5,891 nt of DNA from Clostridia bacterium. GTDB lineage: Bacteria > Bacillota > Clostridia > Christensenellales > Aristaeellaceae. Below the pieces are notes generated by a model, which was given only the letters and a program-made list of their open reading frames with translations, made no database searches and was not told where the DNA came from. The translations under genes and the position numbers were made by a program. The stretch is from assembly GCA_030526935.1 (NCBI GenBank), contig JAUNBY010000206.1:1-5891 (forward strand). The letters are read 5' to 3'. Shown one piece after another: positions 5,035-5,891 of this stretch (position 1 is its first letter; each line of letters begins with the position of its first letter).

Positions 5035-5891
5035 TAAATGACATCCTCCGTTTCCAGGTCGTAATCGGCGGTGTTTATCATGGCGTCGGACCAGTCGTCA
5101 TCGCTTCCGAACGGATCGTCTATGAAGCTGTCGTCGTCTATATAGGCGTCGTCAATATCCTCGGGGATATACGCATATTCGTCAACTACGTCCATATCAA
5201 CGCTGTCGTCTATCGCGTCCTGAATGCCGTCTGACGCTTCCTCGTCTGCCGCCTGCGTAACGGCGACGCTCTGATATGGCTCGGCGCCCTCCGCCACTAT
5301 CTCCGCCGCAGCGCCTATGAGATTCAGTCCGTAAAGGTCGTCGCCCTCCTCGACCGTCACCTGATATGTCAAATAGCCCTGCTTGCCATTTTTAAGTCTG
5401 CGATTTCCCGCGTTTACCTCTCTTACGGATAATACGCGCCCGTCGGCGAGCATGAGCGTCAGCGTACCCGCCTGCGGGACGGTGGCGGCGGAGCCGGTTC
5501 TGTTCGCGAAATACATCTCGATTACAAGCGTCCTGTTGTTCTTGTAGAATATACGCCTGGCGCTCGTATATACGGCGGAAGCCTCGGAGGTGAAAGGCGT
5601 TCTGTTGACGACCCTGTTAGCCGTGACAGTCACCTCGCAGGTCGCCGACTGATTGGATGACGTAGTAGCCCGGATGGTGGCGGTTCCGGCGGATTTGGCG
5701 GTAACGGTTCCGGTGTTATCGACGGAGGCGACCTTGGGATTGGAACTAGCCCATTTAAGCGAGCCATTTCCGGCGGACTCGGGTTCCGTAGTGGCGTTGA
5801 GAGTTAGTTTATTCTGTCCGGGCAGACCCGATATCATAGTCGCCTCGGTCAGATCAAGCGCGACGCTTGTGGTCGATACCGCCGTGACGGT
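5034..5891 (-). CDS. Bacterial Ig-like (Big_2) surface protein with acidic C-terminal tail, N-terminus beyond window
   Basis: The last 285 residues of a probably extracellular protein; the start lies off the right edge, as the frame stays open to 5891. Residues about 3-92 form a Big_2 domain (SVALDLTEAT, LKWASSNPKVASVDNTGTVT, AKSAGTATIRATT, CEVTVTAN). A second beta-rich region at about 93-200 (VIEMYFANRTGSAATV, then LTLMLADGRVL and GYLTYQVTVEEGDDL) looks like a small adhesive or transport-associated fold that I cannot name. The final 71 residues hold 29 Asp/Glu and no Lys/Arg. There is no LPXTG motif or C-terminal membrane segment, so any anchor must be N-terminal, or the protein is free or bound through charge. 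Its TAG stop overlaps the GTG of the hydrolase gene, so the two proteins are probably made together and act in the same compartment. Confidence 0.88.
   Translation of the reverse strand, partial: TVTAVSTTSVALDLTEATMISGLPGQNKLTLNATTEPESAGNGSLKWASSNPKVASVDNTGTVTAKSAGTATIRATTSSNQSATCEVTVTANRVVNRTPFTSEASAVYTSARRIFYKNNRTLVIEMYFANRTGSAATVPQAGTLTLMLADGRVLSVREVNAGNRRLKNGKQGYLTYQVTVEEGDDLYGLNLIGAAAEIVAEGAEPYQSVAVTQAADEEASDGIQDAIDDSVDMDVVDEYAYIPEDIDDAYIDDDSFIDDPFGSDDDWSDAMINTADYDLETEDVI

Noticed and set aside
5034..5837. Start of the Ig-like protein at the ATG at 5837
   Set aside because: The frame is open to the window edge, the Big_2 domain begins upstream of this ATG, and no ribosome site precedes it.

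Overview
The window looks like chromosomal DNA from a member of the Bacillota, most likely a gut-type Clostridia. The basis is family content: a DUF896/YnzC protein, a DUF1292/YrzB-type protein and an XRE-cupin regulator directly preceding an acyl-CoA synthetase are all typical of that phylum. Strong AGGAGG-like ribosome sites, TTG/GTG starts and a near-consensus housekeeping promoter agree with this. No species can be named from the sequence. There is no phage, IS, CRISPR, tRNA or rRNA signal, and I did not find a clearly new system; the interest lies in unusual details of ordinary families.

Layout, left to right. (1) 1-2287, minus strand: a tight three-gene operon read from right to left. 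It holds an RpiB/LacA/LacB-family sugar-phosphate isomerase with a non-canonical active site, an XRE-cupin transcription factor, and a medium-chain-type AMP-forming acyl-CoA synthetase cut off by the left edge. (2) 2288-2489: a 202-bp non-coding leader with a perfect 12-bp inverted repeat over a candidate promoter, then a second GC-rich hairpin just before the isomerase. (3) 2490-2873, minus: a very acidic DUF1292 protein with a cysteine-rich insertion, driven by a near-consensus promoter. (4) 3014-3229, minus: a small DUF896/YnzC protein. (5) 3257-3691, plus: a GNAT acetyltransferase, the only plus-strand gene, starting 27 bp from ynzC head to head and ending 11 bp from the next gene tail to tail. 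(6) 3703-5891, minus: a two-gene cell-surface unit, in which a bacterial Ig-like protein with a strongly acidic tail (N-terminus beyond the right edge) overlaps by one base a secreted DUF3887 plus alpha/beta-hydrolase protein.

How they may work together. The isomerase-regulator-synthetase operon suggests ligand-controlled carbon or acyl metabolism: the cupin regulator probably senses a small molecule and may act at the palindrome upstream of the operon (inference). The Ig-like protein and hydrolase are probably exported and made together through translational coupling. The DUF1292, YnzC and GNAT genes look like independent short units. No stretch longer than about 200 bp lacks a gene.
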